A stretch of DNA of 64,000 bases. Source: Cordia subcordata (Eukaryota > Streptophyta > Magnoliopsida > Boraginales > Cordiaceae). The stretch is from contig JAPTOF010000007.1 of NCBI GenBank assembly GCA_028554755.1, positions 16,601,001 to 16,665,000 on the forward strand, in the 5' to 3' direction. The notes below the pieces were generated by a model that was not told where the DNA came from, searched no databases, and saw only the letters and a program-made list of their open reading frames with translations. Positions 23,234 to 35,042 of the stretch are shown here, piece by piece (the first letter of the stretch is position 1; the number at the start of each line of letters is the position of its first letter). Both the position numbers and the translations under genes were made by a program.

Positions 23234-23653
23234 AACATTAGAGCATATCCATATCCATCATTCTAGTAACATCCAGAATGAAAAGCAAGCTGTAAATCAA
23301 GGAAAAGTTGAAGATGAACGCTATAATTTTCTTTTAGATGAAGCAGAAAAAGAGAAGACACCAAGTATAGCACTTGTGACAAGCACATCTTTCAAACAAA
23401 GCTTTTACGAAAAAAACTAAAAACAAGTCAAGGGTAAAAAAGCATCTTTAACAGTAGACACATGATATAAGGGTTAGCAGCCGCCATGCGCCAAGTGTAG
23501 CAATTGTTAGCAATCCATACACCCCTAAATTATGCCATCACTCTTCTGGCAATGCAGACAGATATGACTAGAAGACCAAAAAATGTTATCTCCACATCAT
23601 AATAGTACAAGAGGACCTCTAAAAATTTAGCAAGAAATGGAAAAACTGTAATA

Positions 23654-23986
23654 TCATCGTTTCTTAAAGCCATATTTTTTCCGTTCATAGAATAAGTCTG
23701 TCTTGGCACTTCCCAGATTGACTATCTTGGGACACCCATCTCGGTCTTTCTCTTGCTGGGTACACTCTTTGCAGTAGTAGGCATCAGAAATTCCCACCCC
23801 TCCACAAATGACGCACCGTCCCTGAAAAGATCCATAATTGCACTCGTCACAAACTCGGACAAGTGTGCAAGGACGGACATAAGAATCACAGATGACACAT
23901 TTGCCATCACATTTTTCACAAAGTCTTCCAATGGCTATCCCTGGCTGCTTTCGGCACATAATCAAATCAGGATGGTGCTTCGCCAT
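23654..23986 (-). CDS. PHF5A: PHF5A / Rds3 homolog, SF3b subunit (P2 copy)
   Basis: A complete 110-codon frame encoding the PHF5 family protein, a small subunit of the SF3b part of U2 snRNP that helps hold the branch-point adenosine in the nucleus. Thirteen cysteines are visible at residues 11, 23, 26, 30, 33, 40, 46, 49, 58, 61, 72, 75 and 85, arranged in the CxxC pairs that bind three zinc ions in this family's knotted fold. The basic tail ends KKYGFKKR. Length equals the usual 110 residues across eukaryotes. The start is the family's invariant [11 protein letters not shown]. The coding region has no intron. A long 5'UTR intron is likely, because the TATA promoter lies about 2.6 kb upstream. 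It differs from P3 at three bases, all synonymous, so both look intact. Confidence 0.97.
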   Translation of the reverse strand: MAKHHPDLIMCRKQPGIAIGRLCEKCDGKCVICDSYVRPCTLVRVCDECNYGSFQGRCVICGGVGISDAYYCKECTQQEKDRDGCPKIVNLGSAKTDLFYERKKYGFKKR

Positions 23987-24009
23987 ACTTCCAAATGCAA
24001 GGTCCTAAA

Positions 24010-26527
24010 ATACCAACCTGCCAGCTGCCTGCCCCATGTCATACATCCAAGCATAGTTAGTTGACTTGCAGTGACCACAAGTAAAAACAGATAAATTTCC
24101 ATTCTGCGTGATTTACAGTGATGAAAAAACAAATTTAGATGTCCATTAAAAAAAAAAGCATCTAGGACACGTTGACGCAAAGGTTTAAGAGGCCCCATTA
24201 GTCTACAAATAGAAATAGTTCCATAAGACAATTTACAAAAAGCAACTTGCAGAAAATAAATCAGCAACTCATAGAACAAATGCCTTTCTTCTCAAGAGTA
24301 AAACCGTTAATGCTCAACACATCCTCTCATGTTTCTAAACAAATTTCAACTGTATCTAACCGAGTGAAAGTGAGTTACAGCAGCAGGTGAGACATGGAGT
24401 TTCAGAATTTGAGTTGCCAATGGAAATACAAAAGAACACAGAAATTCCCACCCCAAAAAAAAAAAGGCCACAATCGGTAGACATTTCTTTAAACAATTTG
24501 CCTAACAATTTTCCAACGCATGCTAAGTCACTTGCTGTAATTAATCACCTGGGCAAATTACCAACCACTTCATGTTTCAAACTAGAGGAAGTTAATGTAT
24601 CAGGCCATTTTGCTCCAAGAACTAAAAAGATTAAATGCCAAAATTTTGGGATGCCAACTGTAAACCAACTATTGTGGTCATTTGATATGACGACCTCACC
24701 ACAATCTGTTCTGCAACCTACATAAAACCTACAGAATGTGGGTTAGCTATATGGTCAAAGGACCATTAGGATGTCTTGTGCATTACATGGACGATGCACA
24801 TGGATTATATTAAGGGACCACCTCATCTAAACACTTAAATTGTTAAAGGGGTTCATTGGATTTATTTTTCTATTTTCAACATGGTATGTTGTATTTATTG
24901 TTTCCTTCAACAGGTCATTCTGGAAGTCACTCCACGGACTTAACCTCAGAAGAAAAGACAATACCACTTCTACAAAATAAACATGGCTAGAAAGCAGTCA
25001 TCTCTCTCCGCCAAAAAAAGAAAGCAGTCATCTCCAGACAAGCACTTGCAAAAACACAACGGAAGAAAATCGGTAAGAGATAACTGAAGTTTCCAGGAGA
25101 ACTTAACACGAACATCACAAATAGAAAGAAAGTCCACCTATATAATCTACAGCCTTCATAAATACGATGCATGGAGAAAAAGGAAGGAAAAGAAGAACCA
25201 ATTAGAACTAAGAAAAAGAAAGAAACAAAGAAGAAATTCTGAGGAATGAGCATATATTCAGAGAAACTAATTGGTTACAAATTATGACGACAAAAAGAAA
25301 CATTAATGCGTTGACAACAAGGGCCAAGCCCTAAGATGGTACTCCCACAGGGCTCCAAATTGAATGTTTTAATCCGATTCAGCATAATGTTTCAGGTGGG
25401 ACTCTTTAAACTCTTGTATTTGAACACAAAATGACCAAAAGCGCAAGCATTATGTACCTCCTTGAGTGTCTATTTTAACAGCGTGTGTCCCAACTAGAGT
25501 AAAAATAATACAACGTTGGTGTAGAAACACATATCTAGTGACGTTGGTGTAGAAACACATATCTAGTGACGGTGAAGTACCTCACTATAGAAAAACCAGA
25601 CACCAGCTACAAAGGTCCAAACAGAAGGAAAGACCATTTAAGTTGGAGAAAGTAACATGAAACAGAAGGACCATTTTGTCCCAGAATGTTCTGAACCAAA
25701 CTCTTGTCCATATAAGGGATAGTTCACCAGTCATGCTATGACATTGGAGACATTTTTCTGAAATTCAGTTTCCATGAAGAATTACACCTTTTTCCAGTTC
25801 CGAAACAATTCGGTCAATATCTCCAATATTATAAGCCGTAGGGAGCAACATCATAACAAATATTTACTTGCTTAGCACGTGCCCAATCTAGAGAACAAAA
25901 ATTGGCCAACTACACGGAGAGAACAATAGTTCATACCCCACCAAAACCTTCCCATGCCTAACTCTTGTATCATCCACCCTATAAGCCCATGTAATGCTTT
26001 GTAAAGGAGATTCAAACTCAAAAAATCCTTATGACTCCCTCTTATAGCCCGTCTAGAGCTCTATAAGGGAGATTCAAACTTCAAAAGTTTTTACCACTCC
26101 GACCTGAAAGAATACATAAATCACTTTAATTCATACAACACGTAGATACAGACAAGTGCGTAGGAAAGACATGGACAGACAAAAAACAAAAGAGATTTAC
26201 AAGTAAATAGTTCTGCTGCGTTTTGGTAAACAGAAAGAAGGAAGAATATTCATGAAACCACCAAGCCCAATTATTTAATACACCATGCTCGTATAGATGG
26301 TTACACAGTGATCTCTAACAACAAAACACACATTATTTAATACACCATGCCCTATTTACCCATTATCGCGCAAGTACAAAGATCACACACATTACATTGG
26401 CACAACAAACAATTCAAACCAACACATTGAGCTCCTAGGGTTTCACTATCCAAACATCTTAATAAAGGAAGAAAAATCAGAAAACAAAAACAATATTGGT
26501 GTTATGCAAAGGTTTGAGAGGGCAAAC
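24010..26527 (-). other. Probable 5'UTR intron of PHF5A (P2)
   Basis: Between the coding exon and the TATA promoter. On the minus strand a donor CAG|GTTTGCC sits at 26530-26524. A plausible acceptor TATTTTAG lies about 20 bases upstream of the start codon, near 24005-24012. The splice sites are conserved in P3. A plus-strand frame of 112 codons (24387-24725) inside it is conserved between P2 and P3 but has no domain. AAACCCTAG, a telo-box-like motif, lies on the minus strand near 26436-26446. Confidence 0.5.
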
Positions 26528-26600
26528 CTGTAATTTGGCCGGATTCTGCACACGAGATTGAGACGCTCTTAGAGCCGCTAAAGCAAATTTTTTTAGAACA
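26528..26600 (-). other. PHF5A: Probable untranslated first exon of PHF5A (P2)
   Basis: Lies about 25-100 bases downstream of the TATA box and ends at the donor CAG|GT (26528). It is conserved with 38755-38820 in P3. The transcription start is inferred from TATA spacing, not seen directly. Confidence 0.45.
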
Positions 26601-26625
26601 GAAGAAAACGTGTGCTAAGGTGAGA

Positions 26626-26632
26626 ATTTATA
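26626..26632 (-). promoter_or_regulatory. TATA box of PHF5A (P2)
   Basis: TATAAAT on the minus strand within CCTCCTTTATAAATTCTC. Further upstream lies GGCCCA (near 26710-26715), the complement of a site II element TGGGCC typical of plant housekeeping promoters. The Tourist-like MITE starts only about 120 bp upstream of the TATA box. Confidence 0.6.
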
Positions 26633-26754
26633 AAGGAGGAAACTAAGAAAACCGACTTGGGCATAAGAGTCCAGATTCTTGTGGGGTTTGGATTGGGACT
26701 GTTTTGCATATGGGCCTTGTTCATTTATTGGGGCCTATAGCCAATATAGTTTAA

Positions 26755-27152
26755 GAGCCCGTTTGGATAAACTTTGGCCGGCTTATAGGCCCAAAAGAAA
26801 AATCTATGCGTTTGGTAGGTGCGCTTTTAAGTTGCTTATAGGAGCTTATAAACTGATAATAAAATAGAAAAAAAAAAAGAACAAAGAAGAAAAACTTTCG
26901 TGTCCAATTGTAAAGACTTTTTTTGCCCTTCAAAAAATTCACTTTTTGATAATTTATTATTTGTGATATGTTCTTTTCGGTCATTATAACTACTATTACT
27001 ACTTATAAGTACTTATTTACCAAATATATTAATAACTTATAAACACATATTATCCAAACACATCTTTATTTATTTATTACTTCCTTATAGTAACTTTTTG
27101 CAAGCACAAGCTGCTTATAAGCACTTAGAAATAAGCTTAGCTAAATGGGCTT
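26755..27152. mobile_element. Tourist-like MITE upstream of PHF5A (P2)
   Basis: Terminal repeats GAGCCCGTTTGG and (reverse) AAGCCCATTTAG, with TAA on both sides (26752-26754 and 27153-27155). It is homologous to 38976-39416. The internal CTTATAAG-rich palindromic sequence is typical of this MITE class. No ORF. Confidence 0.75.
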
Positions 27153-27614
27153 TAAATTTGAAATTAACGTATATACATTTTAGAGTTTAATAAGAGGTGA
27201 TTCATGAGTAAGTCGAAATTTTAATTAAAAAAAGTTCAAGTTCGACGCCCTATTATTTAATTTATCATATATAATGACACACTCGTTTTATATTTGAAGT
27301 CGCAGAAAATAAAAAGTAATTTTTTATAATATCTTAATAAAAAATATTATATTTTTTAACCATGTTTATTAATTCTATAAAGATGGGCTGAGCCCCAATA
27401 ATATACCTGTAAGCCATAAACTATCTATTGTTTCATAATTTGTCAGGATATTTTTCTATTTAATAAAAATTAATGTTTTCCCAAAATAAACAGCTACCTT
27501 TGATATTACTCACGGTTTTTTTTTAATATATGACGGTTATTTGATTCTTAATTATCTCAAATGCATTGAGGATTAATTTAAATTAATTTTTTTAACAAAA
27601 CCGCTTTCGATAAC

Positions 27615-28158
27615 TTTGAAAAAAAGGTATTGAATTAAATTTTTTTCCAAATTTCAGCTTTTTAAAATAATAAAATCAAATACTTTTCCATTAAAACAAA
27701 AAAGTACTTCTCGAGAAAATGGATTAGGGAAGAGAGGGTGTTGGTGTTTTTTAAAAGCCAAACCAAACTAGTCCAGAGTTTGCTAAATTATTCTGGGCTA
27801 TAGAAGGTGACAATAGCTGTATAAATGCATTTTTCAAACCTTAAACATTCTTGGTGGGAAAAATTTGAAGGAATGATCCCTAAAATCAAGTGAAGTTGAT
27901 CTTTGAATTTATACATTGTACATAGATAGGACTGTCTTACCGTGCAATGTACGTGTTTTGATATTTATATAATATGATATAATATTAAAAATTATATAAA
28001 TATATTAAAATTAAAAAGTACCTTTGACAATTATTTCAATATTTATATGTATGTTAGTACCCTAGTGACTTTTTTATGTGTTCATTATTGTTGATGGTTA
28101 AATTTGACAATTAATGTGAGGGATAAAATATAAATATATTTGTCATATTAAATTTTGA
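27615..28158. repeat. S block copy 3, truncated
   Basis: Matches S1 from TTTGAAAAAA up to inside the minus-strand Helitron-like element (from about 27929). It then breaks at about 28158, directly into the middle of the RPA-like gene. About 8 kb of the unit-1 path (rest of S, Helitron 5' end, leader) is missing here. Confidence 0.8.
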
Positions 28159-28161
28159 CAT

Positions 28162-30560
28162 CCCAATTTAACTATTGTTCGGATCTTAGTTTCAGTTCTT
28201 GTCTTTCATGCTAGGGTGACGTTATTCACTGCAGCATCCGCCGCACGCTTATCATAAGTTTAGGTTTATGTTACATGAAGGCGACTACTACTCCATCCAA
28301 ACATTTTGCGCGACTAACAACAATGGAAGCCTTCGCATTACTTCGTGCATGTATCGTCTCTGTTACACTGCTGACATTGTAATGAGGAAGATTTCTTCCA
28401 TAACTCTTCTATACTATCAATTCAATTTCCCACCTTTTTTAGGCATTCTAAGCAACACCTTGGATGCCTTTATTTGTATTGGTTTGAATCCTTCACTATG
28501 CTCTCATTTGCTTGCTTTACTTTCAATTTCATTCAGTTTGTCTAATTATGCACTTGACTTCTTTTGTAGATATAATGGGTCAGATTGTTTCTATTGATTC
28601 GATCATTGACACTGCCTTCAATGGTCAGTGTACGCGGTGTATTGAGTTACTTTTGAAAGATGTAGCTTATGTGTACTCTTTTGTTTATTACTTGTCGTGC
28701 TTTTGTCTGTCTTATATAACATCAACCTTATTTCTTTTATTTATTTATGCTGTGTTATGTGTTAAGGGGGCTCTAAATGCGATATTTGACCATCTATACA
28801 ATGTTATTATGCACTTTGATTTTTGTGATTATGTCAACCTTTGTTTCCCTACTAATGGTAGCAACATTAGATATATGATGTGCAGTGCTTATGCCGCCCA
28901 AGTGTCTACCTTCATTGAAGGGGCCCTTAATGGACCCGTTGTTTTTATTATCATACTAGCCCGGATCAAACAGTTTATAGGTTTGATATTAATGTCTTTA
29001 CTCTCTTCATATTTGTTGTTTTGCTCATCTACATTTATGTACAAATTTACAATTTAATTAATTATATCTAGCAACTCATATATTCTAGTTGTGTTTTCAC
29101 AGGTGATTTTCAGGTCAGAAACTCCTACTTTGCCTCCAAGGTCTTCCTAATGTAGAGTTTCATAATGCAGCTATTTTTCGTACCCAGTATCCTACTTTTC
29201 ACCAACCATGTTTGATTTATGTTTTTTTTAGCCTATCTAGCTGTTCTTGCATAAAGTATAGTTGCTTTACTTGTTTGTGTGCTATCTTCTCCAGGTTAAT
29301 GCAAGGTGCTAGAGCCTTCTCAGTGCAAATTACACCTTTGCTAGTTGAATCACAAACACTTGCAACAAACATCTTCAACCACAAGGACAAGTTCATAATT
29401 ATTTCTGAAATCTTAGAGATCAAAAAGGTTTACCATTTATTACAGGAAACATATATATACCTATCCACATACACCAATATTTTTAAATACAATAAAATCT
29501 GTCCTTTTCTTATAACTATATGGCTGCATGTTATCTTCTACAATATCTCCACTTTGCTATCATTGTCACTGTTGATTCCATCTATTATGTTCACGGTTGG
29601 GGTACCTTGGTTGTCCACAATGTAGACGTAAGGTAGAGGAAGATGTTGTAGCAAGTGCAAAAGCACTGTCAATGATCCTACGCCTAGGTGAGATATCTAA
29701 ATCATGCATATATCGTACAACATAGATGGTTATACTTGTGTTATTATTGTCTACAAGTAGTACCCTTTGAATGTTGCATTACTTTAGATTTAAGGTTGAC
29801 TTGGCTGTGTCGGACGATACAAGGAAATGCACCTTTGTTCTTTTTTATCGTGAAATTATGAAACTTCTAAATTGGACCACAAATGATCTTGCTAAGGAGG
29901 TCGTTCAGGTAACACCGTTTGTTGTTGCTTTAATTCATATCTAATCTTCCGTTATCTCTTTCATTTTTTGTAGTATACCTATAACTTAATACTATACCAT
30001 GTCCGGCAACAATAATGGATACGTCCCCTTTGAGTTGGTTGGACTTCTCAACAAAAGGTTGCTGTTTCATATCAAAATTGATGACTACAATGTTGATTTT
30101 TGTAGCCCCTTCTTCTCAATTGTGACTTTCTCTGACAATGCTAATATGATATCCACCTACCTTAGATATGCTTCAATGGATAACGTATGTGTTTTTTGGT
30201 TTGTTTATACTTCATTGGTTAACAAACTACATCAACTCTACTGTTACAATAAGTAGTACATTTCCTTTCTTCCATTAATTGGGAGCTTTCATATCCAAAT
30301 GTATTACTTACAATAAATTTCCTTTACTATTTTGACACATAAGGATGATGCTGCTAACATCCTTGAATTCAGCAGTGCTAAAGAAAAAGGCAAAGCTGTA
30401 ATGATCGAGGTTACTAATATGTATTCAGAATTATAGTATTCAATAACTCTCAAATTGCACATTTTTCTGTTTTTTTATATGCTTACTTCCAATCTCCTTG
30501 CATTTATTCAGGATGTCGATAAGGATATCCCAGAAATAATCAAGACCAATAAAAAAGGAA
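28162..30560 (+). pseudogene. RPA70-like gene carried by Helitron, copy H2, 5' truncated
   Basis: Homologous to 16238-18485. The first OB fold reads MLHEGDYYSIQTFCATNNNG (28268 on). The second OB fold reads GQIVSIDSIIDTAFNGQCTR (about 28575). Further pieces read AAQVSTFIEGALNGPVVFII (about 28893), a VRNSYFASKVFLNVEF segment (about 29115) and DKFIIISEILEIKK (about 29390). The zinc-finger segment at 29600-29660 has lost part of its cysteine pattern through a small deletion. From 29999 the tail reads NNNGYVPFELVGLLNKRLLF without the stop seen in H1. Frameshifts between pieces, and the missing start, make it a pseudogene. Confidence 0.8.
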
Positions 30561-30789
30561 AAGGCATTATTATAAAGGTTTTATGCATAATTTCATATAT
30601 TTTTCCCTTAAACAAGCCTTTTTAGTCCTTGATTTTCCTTGTTGAGTATCTATTGTTGTTTTTAATTGTTGGCTTACCATATAGCCCATTTGAATAATTT
30701 TGGTTATGAGTTCCCAATTTTTGTAATTTGGATTAAATCCATTATGCTTTCATTAACTATTCCACCCCGTGCTTCTCTCATCAAAAAAT

Positions 30790-32070
30790 TACCTAGACGC
30801 CATGGCAATATGCAAGTTGGTTAGCTACCCAGACTAATTTATCACATTCACTTGCAACCCAAAATGGCCAGAGATTACAAGATTAGTAACTCAATATGGT
30901 CTACGACTAGAAGATGGACTTGATATTGTTATAAGATTTTTCCATATGAAAGTTAAGATGCTTATTAAAAACTTGAAAAAGAAATCTTTCTTCAACCCAG
31001 TGAGAGCAGGTACTCAAATATTCATCACTTACTTTTTCATTTCTTTCCTATTACATCAATTAACATTAGCTTTTTCAAGTTTTGCAGGCTATTTTTTTTC
31101 CTTGCTAATGTTATCACCAATCCCTTTCCATTATTAAAATCATTCAATTACATTCAATGTAATCTCCTAAAAATAGATAACTTTACATTTTTTTTAATCT
31201 TATTTGATTTTCTTTAAATTCTTAACTTCTTTTGTTAAACTTAACAATATTTACTATCTTTACCTATGCAATTCTATTTACAATTGAGTTCCAAAAGAGA
31301 GGACTTCCTCATGCACATATCTTATTATTTCTCAACCTTGAGCAAAAATTTCCAACTGCCAATCATATTAATAAGGTAATCTCATCCGAAATTCCAGACA
31401 AGAATCTATATCTGAAGTTGTATGATACTGTTGAACATTTCATGATACACGGACCTTGCGGCACAGCAAAACTGAATGCACCTCGCATGCGAGATGGACG
31501 ATGTTCAAAGTATTTCCCAAAACCATTCAATGAGCAAACAACAGTTGATGCAGAAAGATATCCAATATATCGAAGATGAAATGATGGTCACACAGTTTGC
31601 AAGTGTAGAGTTCATCTTGATGATATATTCGTTGTTCCTTACTATCCTCGCTTGCTTATAAAATACCAAGCACATCTTAACATTGAAAGATGTAATCAAT
31701 CACAACCCGTCAAGTACTTATTCAAATATGTTAGTAAGGGATCGGACCTAGCCACTACCGCCTTTCTTTTTGGAGAAGAAGATGAAATCGAAACATACTA
31801 TGACTGTCGTTATATCTCCCTATGTGAGGCAACTTGATGCATTTTCTCATTCGATATCCACTACCATGACCCCCCAGTTGAATCACTATGCTTCCATCTT
31901 CCAAATGACCAGTATGTTTTATTTGAAGATTCTGAACCAACTAATGTCGTTGTTCAAAAACAAACATCTAAAGATGCAAAGTTCACTGCTTGGATGAAGT
32001 ATAATTTGAAACATCTTGACGCAAAAGACTTGGGCACATTGAATTTCCAACTAGATATGTGTGGAAACAA
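30790..32070 (+). pseudogene. Helitron Rep (HUH endonuclease) domain, copy H2
   Basis: Homologous to 18705-20000. The first exon ends KKKSFFNPVRAG with a good donor GCAG|GTACTC (about 31007). The matching intron acceptor has mutated from GCAG to GCAA near 31270. The HUH motif is His-Ala-His (31310-31318). The tyrosine motif YLFKYVSKG keeps both tyrosines (31715-31717 and 31727-31729). Stops at 31577-31579 and 31835-31837 break the frame; the second is shared with H1. Confidence 0.85.
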
Positions 32071-32125
32071 GCGACACATTGTTTTTTCTCCTTAGGAAGC
32101 CAACAATGTGTTTTTTCTCCTTGAA

Positions 32126-34090
32126 TTTGAAAAAAAAAAAGTATTGAATTATTTTTTTTCCAAATTTTAGCTTTTTAAAATAATAAAACTGTGTACTTTT
32201 CCATTAAAACAAAAAAGTGCTTCTCGAGAAAATGGATTTAGGGGGAAGGGAAGGGGTGTTGGTGTTTTTAAGAAGCCAAACCAATTAGTCTAGAGTTTGG
32301 TAAATTATTCTGAGCTATGGAAGGTGACAATAGCTATATAAACACATTTTTCAAACCTTAAACATTCTTGGTAGGAAAAATTTTGAAGGAAAGATCTCAG
32401 AAATCAAATAAAGTTGATATTTGAATTTATACATCATACATACATAGGAGTGTCTTGCTATCCGATGCACGTGTTTTGATATTTATATAATACATTATAA
32501 TATTAAAAATTATATAATAATAATATTAAAATTAAAAAGTACTTTTGACAATTATTTCGATATTTATATGATATGTTAGTACCCTAGTGAGTATTTTTAT
32601 TTTTTTTATTGTTAATGGTTAAATTTGACAATTAATGTGAGGATAAAATATAAATATACTTTGTCATATTAACCTTTTAACATTAATTACAACTTTTATA
32701 TTTTTGTAAAATTTAATAATTTTGGGGAAAATTCATGATAATGTAGAGTAAAGAAATGATTTTGCCATTCATTTATTTTTTGGATTTTCATAGAAGATTT
32801 TATAACTATTACAATTTCTAAAATGGCAACTCACTTACATTGCATGGAATAAATGGCAAGTAAAAGAATTTGCTTGCTGTGAAAGGCAAGCAATAAATTA
32901 GTTTGTTCTAAATGGCAAGCCGTGTGCAGAGCTGAAAAAGTGCTTACCTTTTATTAAGATATGCGATAGACATATCAGTAACACCACTACACGTAACATG
33001 CATTGAGGCTATGTCTCAGGTACAAATGGTGACCTCAAAAAAAGACACATCGGCAATCAATTGCAAAATTAAAATTAGCTGGTTTCTATTATATTTATAG
33101 TATAGATATGTATAATAAATAATACCCTGAGAGTCAATCGGACACTGATATACTACCGCTCGGTAAGAGTGAATTCAGTATTCGTCTATCAAAGATTCAC
33201 TCATGTACTTTTCGGGGCGTCTTTGTAAATTTTTTTGGGTAAGAAAACAACACATCACCTAATCGCCTCCTTTTCTCGCTTAACCAAAACATTCTTTGCT
33301 AATAATATTGTATAATTGATGTTGCAGACCTACGATTTTAATTTTTGGATAGGCTGATCTACATAGACCCTTAGTCCTTAGCGAACCTCTTTTGCTTTAT
33401 TATATGACTTACAAACCAAAAGATTAAGGTCTGTTTGGACATCATAGTAATTACACTACCTAGTAATTATACAATAATTTAAATCACATGGTGTGTTTGG
33501 TTATCACAGTGTAATTACACCTTAATTCTGTATAACATGTTTGGTAACACAGATGGTAATTACATCATTAAATAATTTAATTTTAAAAACAAATATATAT
33601 TTTTAAATTTTATATTAATGCTAAGAAATATTTAAAGACGTAATTTATTAAAAATATTAAAACAAAATTATTATTTATTATAAAAACAAATATGACTAAT
33701 AAAAATATATGAATTATAGATATAAATATATGAATCTAAAAATTATCTACTACGAATATTTTCAAATTTAAAATATTAATTATCAAAAATATTACTTATT
33801 TTTATTTTTATTTATTTCATATTTATATTTAGTACTTTTTATTTTAGTTTATAATTTTTGAATTATTTATTTAATAAATTTTATTTTAATTTTATTTAAA
33901 TTTCCTTGTTTTTATAATTTATCTTCTTTGATGTACTAATTAAGCAACCATTCCATTTCTGGTGCCTTCTCCCATCCAATGTTGCTCATCCATGCGTTCA
34001 CGTTACCTATTTTTCTCCAACTATTGATTGCTTCTCAAGCATGACACTTTCAATAGCTTAGATTGTCTTGCGCATCCACCGTATGGCCCA
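32126..34090. repeat. S block copy 4 inside the Helitron coding region
   Basis: Occupies the same place as S2, between Rep and Pif1 fragments. The shared junctions (TTTTTTCTCCTT before TTTGAAAA, and TGGCCCA before TCAAAG) show that it was already present before the unit was duplicated. Confidence 0.85.
32447..33106 (-). mobile_element. Non-autonomous Helitron-like element in S4
   Basis: Same termini as the S2 copy: minus-strand TCTATACTATAAATATAAT at 33106, and a damaged GTGCATCGGAT hairpin near 32459-32470. Confidence 0.45.
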
Positions 34091-34621
34091 TCAAAGTTAG
34101 GTATGCATACAGACAATGAATTGTTACCTCCTGAACTCCTAAACTCAATTAAAATTTTTGGGTTACCAAATCATGCTTTGAAATTGAATGTTGGAGTTCC
34201 AGTCATGCTAATGAGAAATCTAGATCAATCAACAGGCCTATGCAATGGTACTCGACAAAAGATTACACGTCTAGGAAGACATGTTATTCAAGCAACAATT
34301 TTAGTAGGCGATAACAAAGGCACTAAAGTATGTATACTGCGTATGCCCCTATCTCGCACTGATGCACAACTTCCTTTTAGGATGCAACGCAGACAATTTC
34401 CATTGGTTGTCTCATTGATTATGAACAAAAGCCAAGGACAACCCCTTGAAAATGTTGGATTATATTTGCCGCGACAGGTTTTTACACACGATCAATTATA
34501 TGTAACAGTTTCTCAAGTTACTAACAAAAAAGAATTGAAATTTTTGATACATGATAGTGATGGTGTTCCTTCCAATAAAACAAAAAATAGTGTTTACCAT
34601 GAAGTTTTCCGAAATCTATGA
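34028..34621 (+). pseudogene. Helitron Pif1-type helicase C-terminal fragment (H2), chimeric ORF of 197 aa
   Basis: Same chimera as 21979-22578 and also open throughout. It keeps LPNHALKLNVGVPVMLMRNL and the NKSQGQPLENVG motif, but lacks two residues of the FAMTI segment before it (reads VVSLIMNKSQG). The final motif reads QLYVTVSQVTNKKELK, with the motif VI arginine changed to Gln. The ATP-binding half is absent. Confidence 0.85.
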
Positions 34622-34892
34622 TGAGAACAAATGTCATCATATATTTGTGATCACATTTTGTTGTATTAATATAGCATCAATTTATCTTTTTACCTTACAA
34701 TATACATAACATTTTAACAGTTTTGTTATTGAAAATCTTCACGTTATTATATAAACTCATTTAATTGCATACGTCAACTTTATTGTCAACAAACAAAAAA
34801 ATCCTGCATAAAAACTCTTCTCAATTTTGTTAACTCATTCTATTACTTTATGCAATAAATAAATACCATTACTAATTCCATTCCACTATTAT

Positions 34893-35042
34893 TGTTCTAT
34901 ACGGGCTATTTATCTTTTATTCTTTCTATTATTACTTTCCTTCTACAACATACAGGACACCCCATTCCACTATTATTGTTTTATACGGGCTATTTATCTT
35001 TTATTCTTTCCATTATTACTTTCTTTCTACAACGTACAGGAC
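34893..35042 (+). repeat. 75-bp tandem duplication before the Helitron 3' hairpin
   Basis: The segment containing TTCTATACGGGCTATTTATC is repeated nearly exactly at 34893 and 34977. The unit-1 copy has it once (22852 on). Confidence 0.75.

Larger units (their letters stand above)
23241..27614 (-). repeat. P block copy 2 (intact PHF5A unit)
   Basis: Second PHF5A-bearing unit: 3' flank, coding exon, long 5'UTR intron, first exon, TATA promoter, Tourist-like MITE and AT-rich tail into S3. The distance between the P2 and P3 coding exons is 12102 bp. Confidence 0.88.

Noticed and set aside
23722..23931. Alternative minus-strand frame of 69 codons within PHF5A
   Set aside because: A second reading frame of the same gene, with no independent start context and no domain. 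The 110-codon frame matches a known family along its whole length.
28512..29057. 181-codon plus-strand frame
   Set aside because: It reads through RPA-like exons and the introns between them. Only parts match RPA, so it is not one protein as written.
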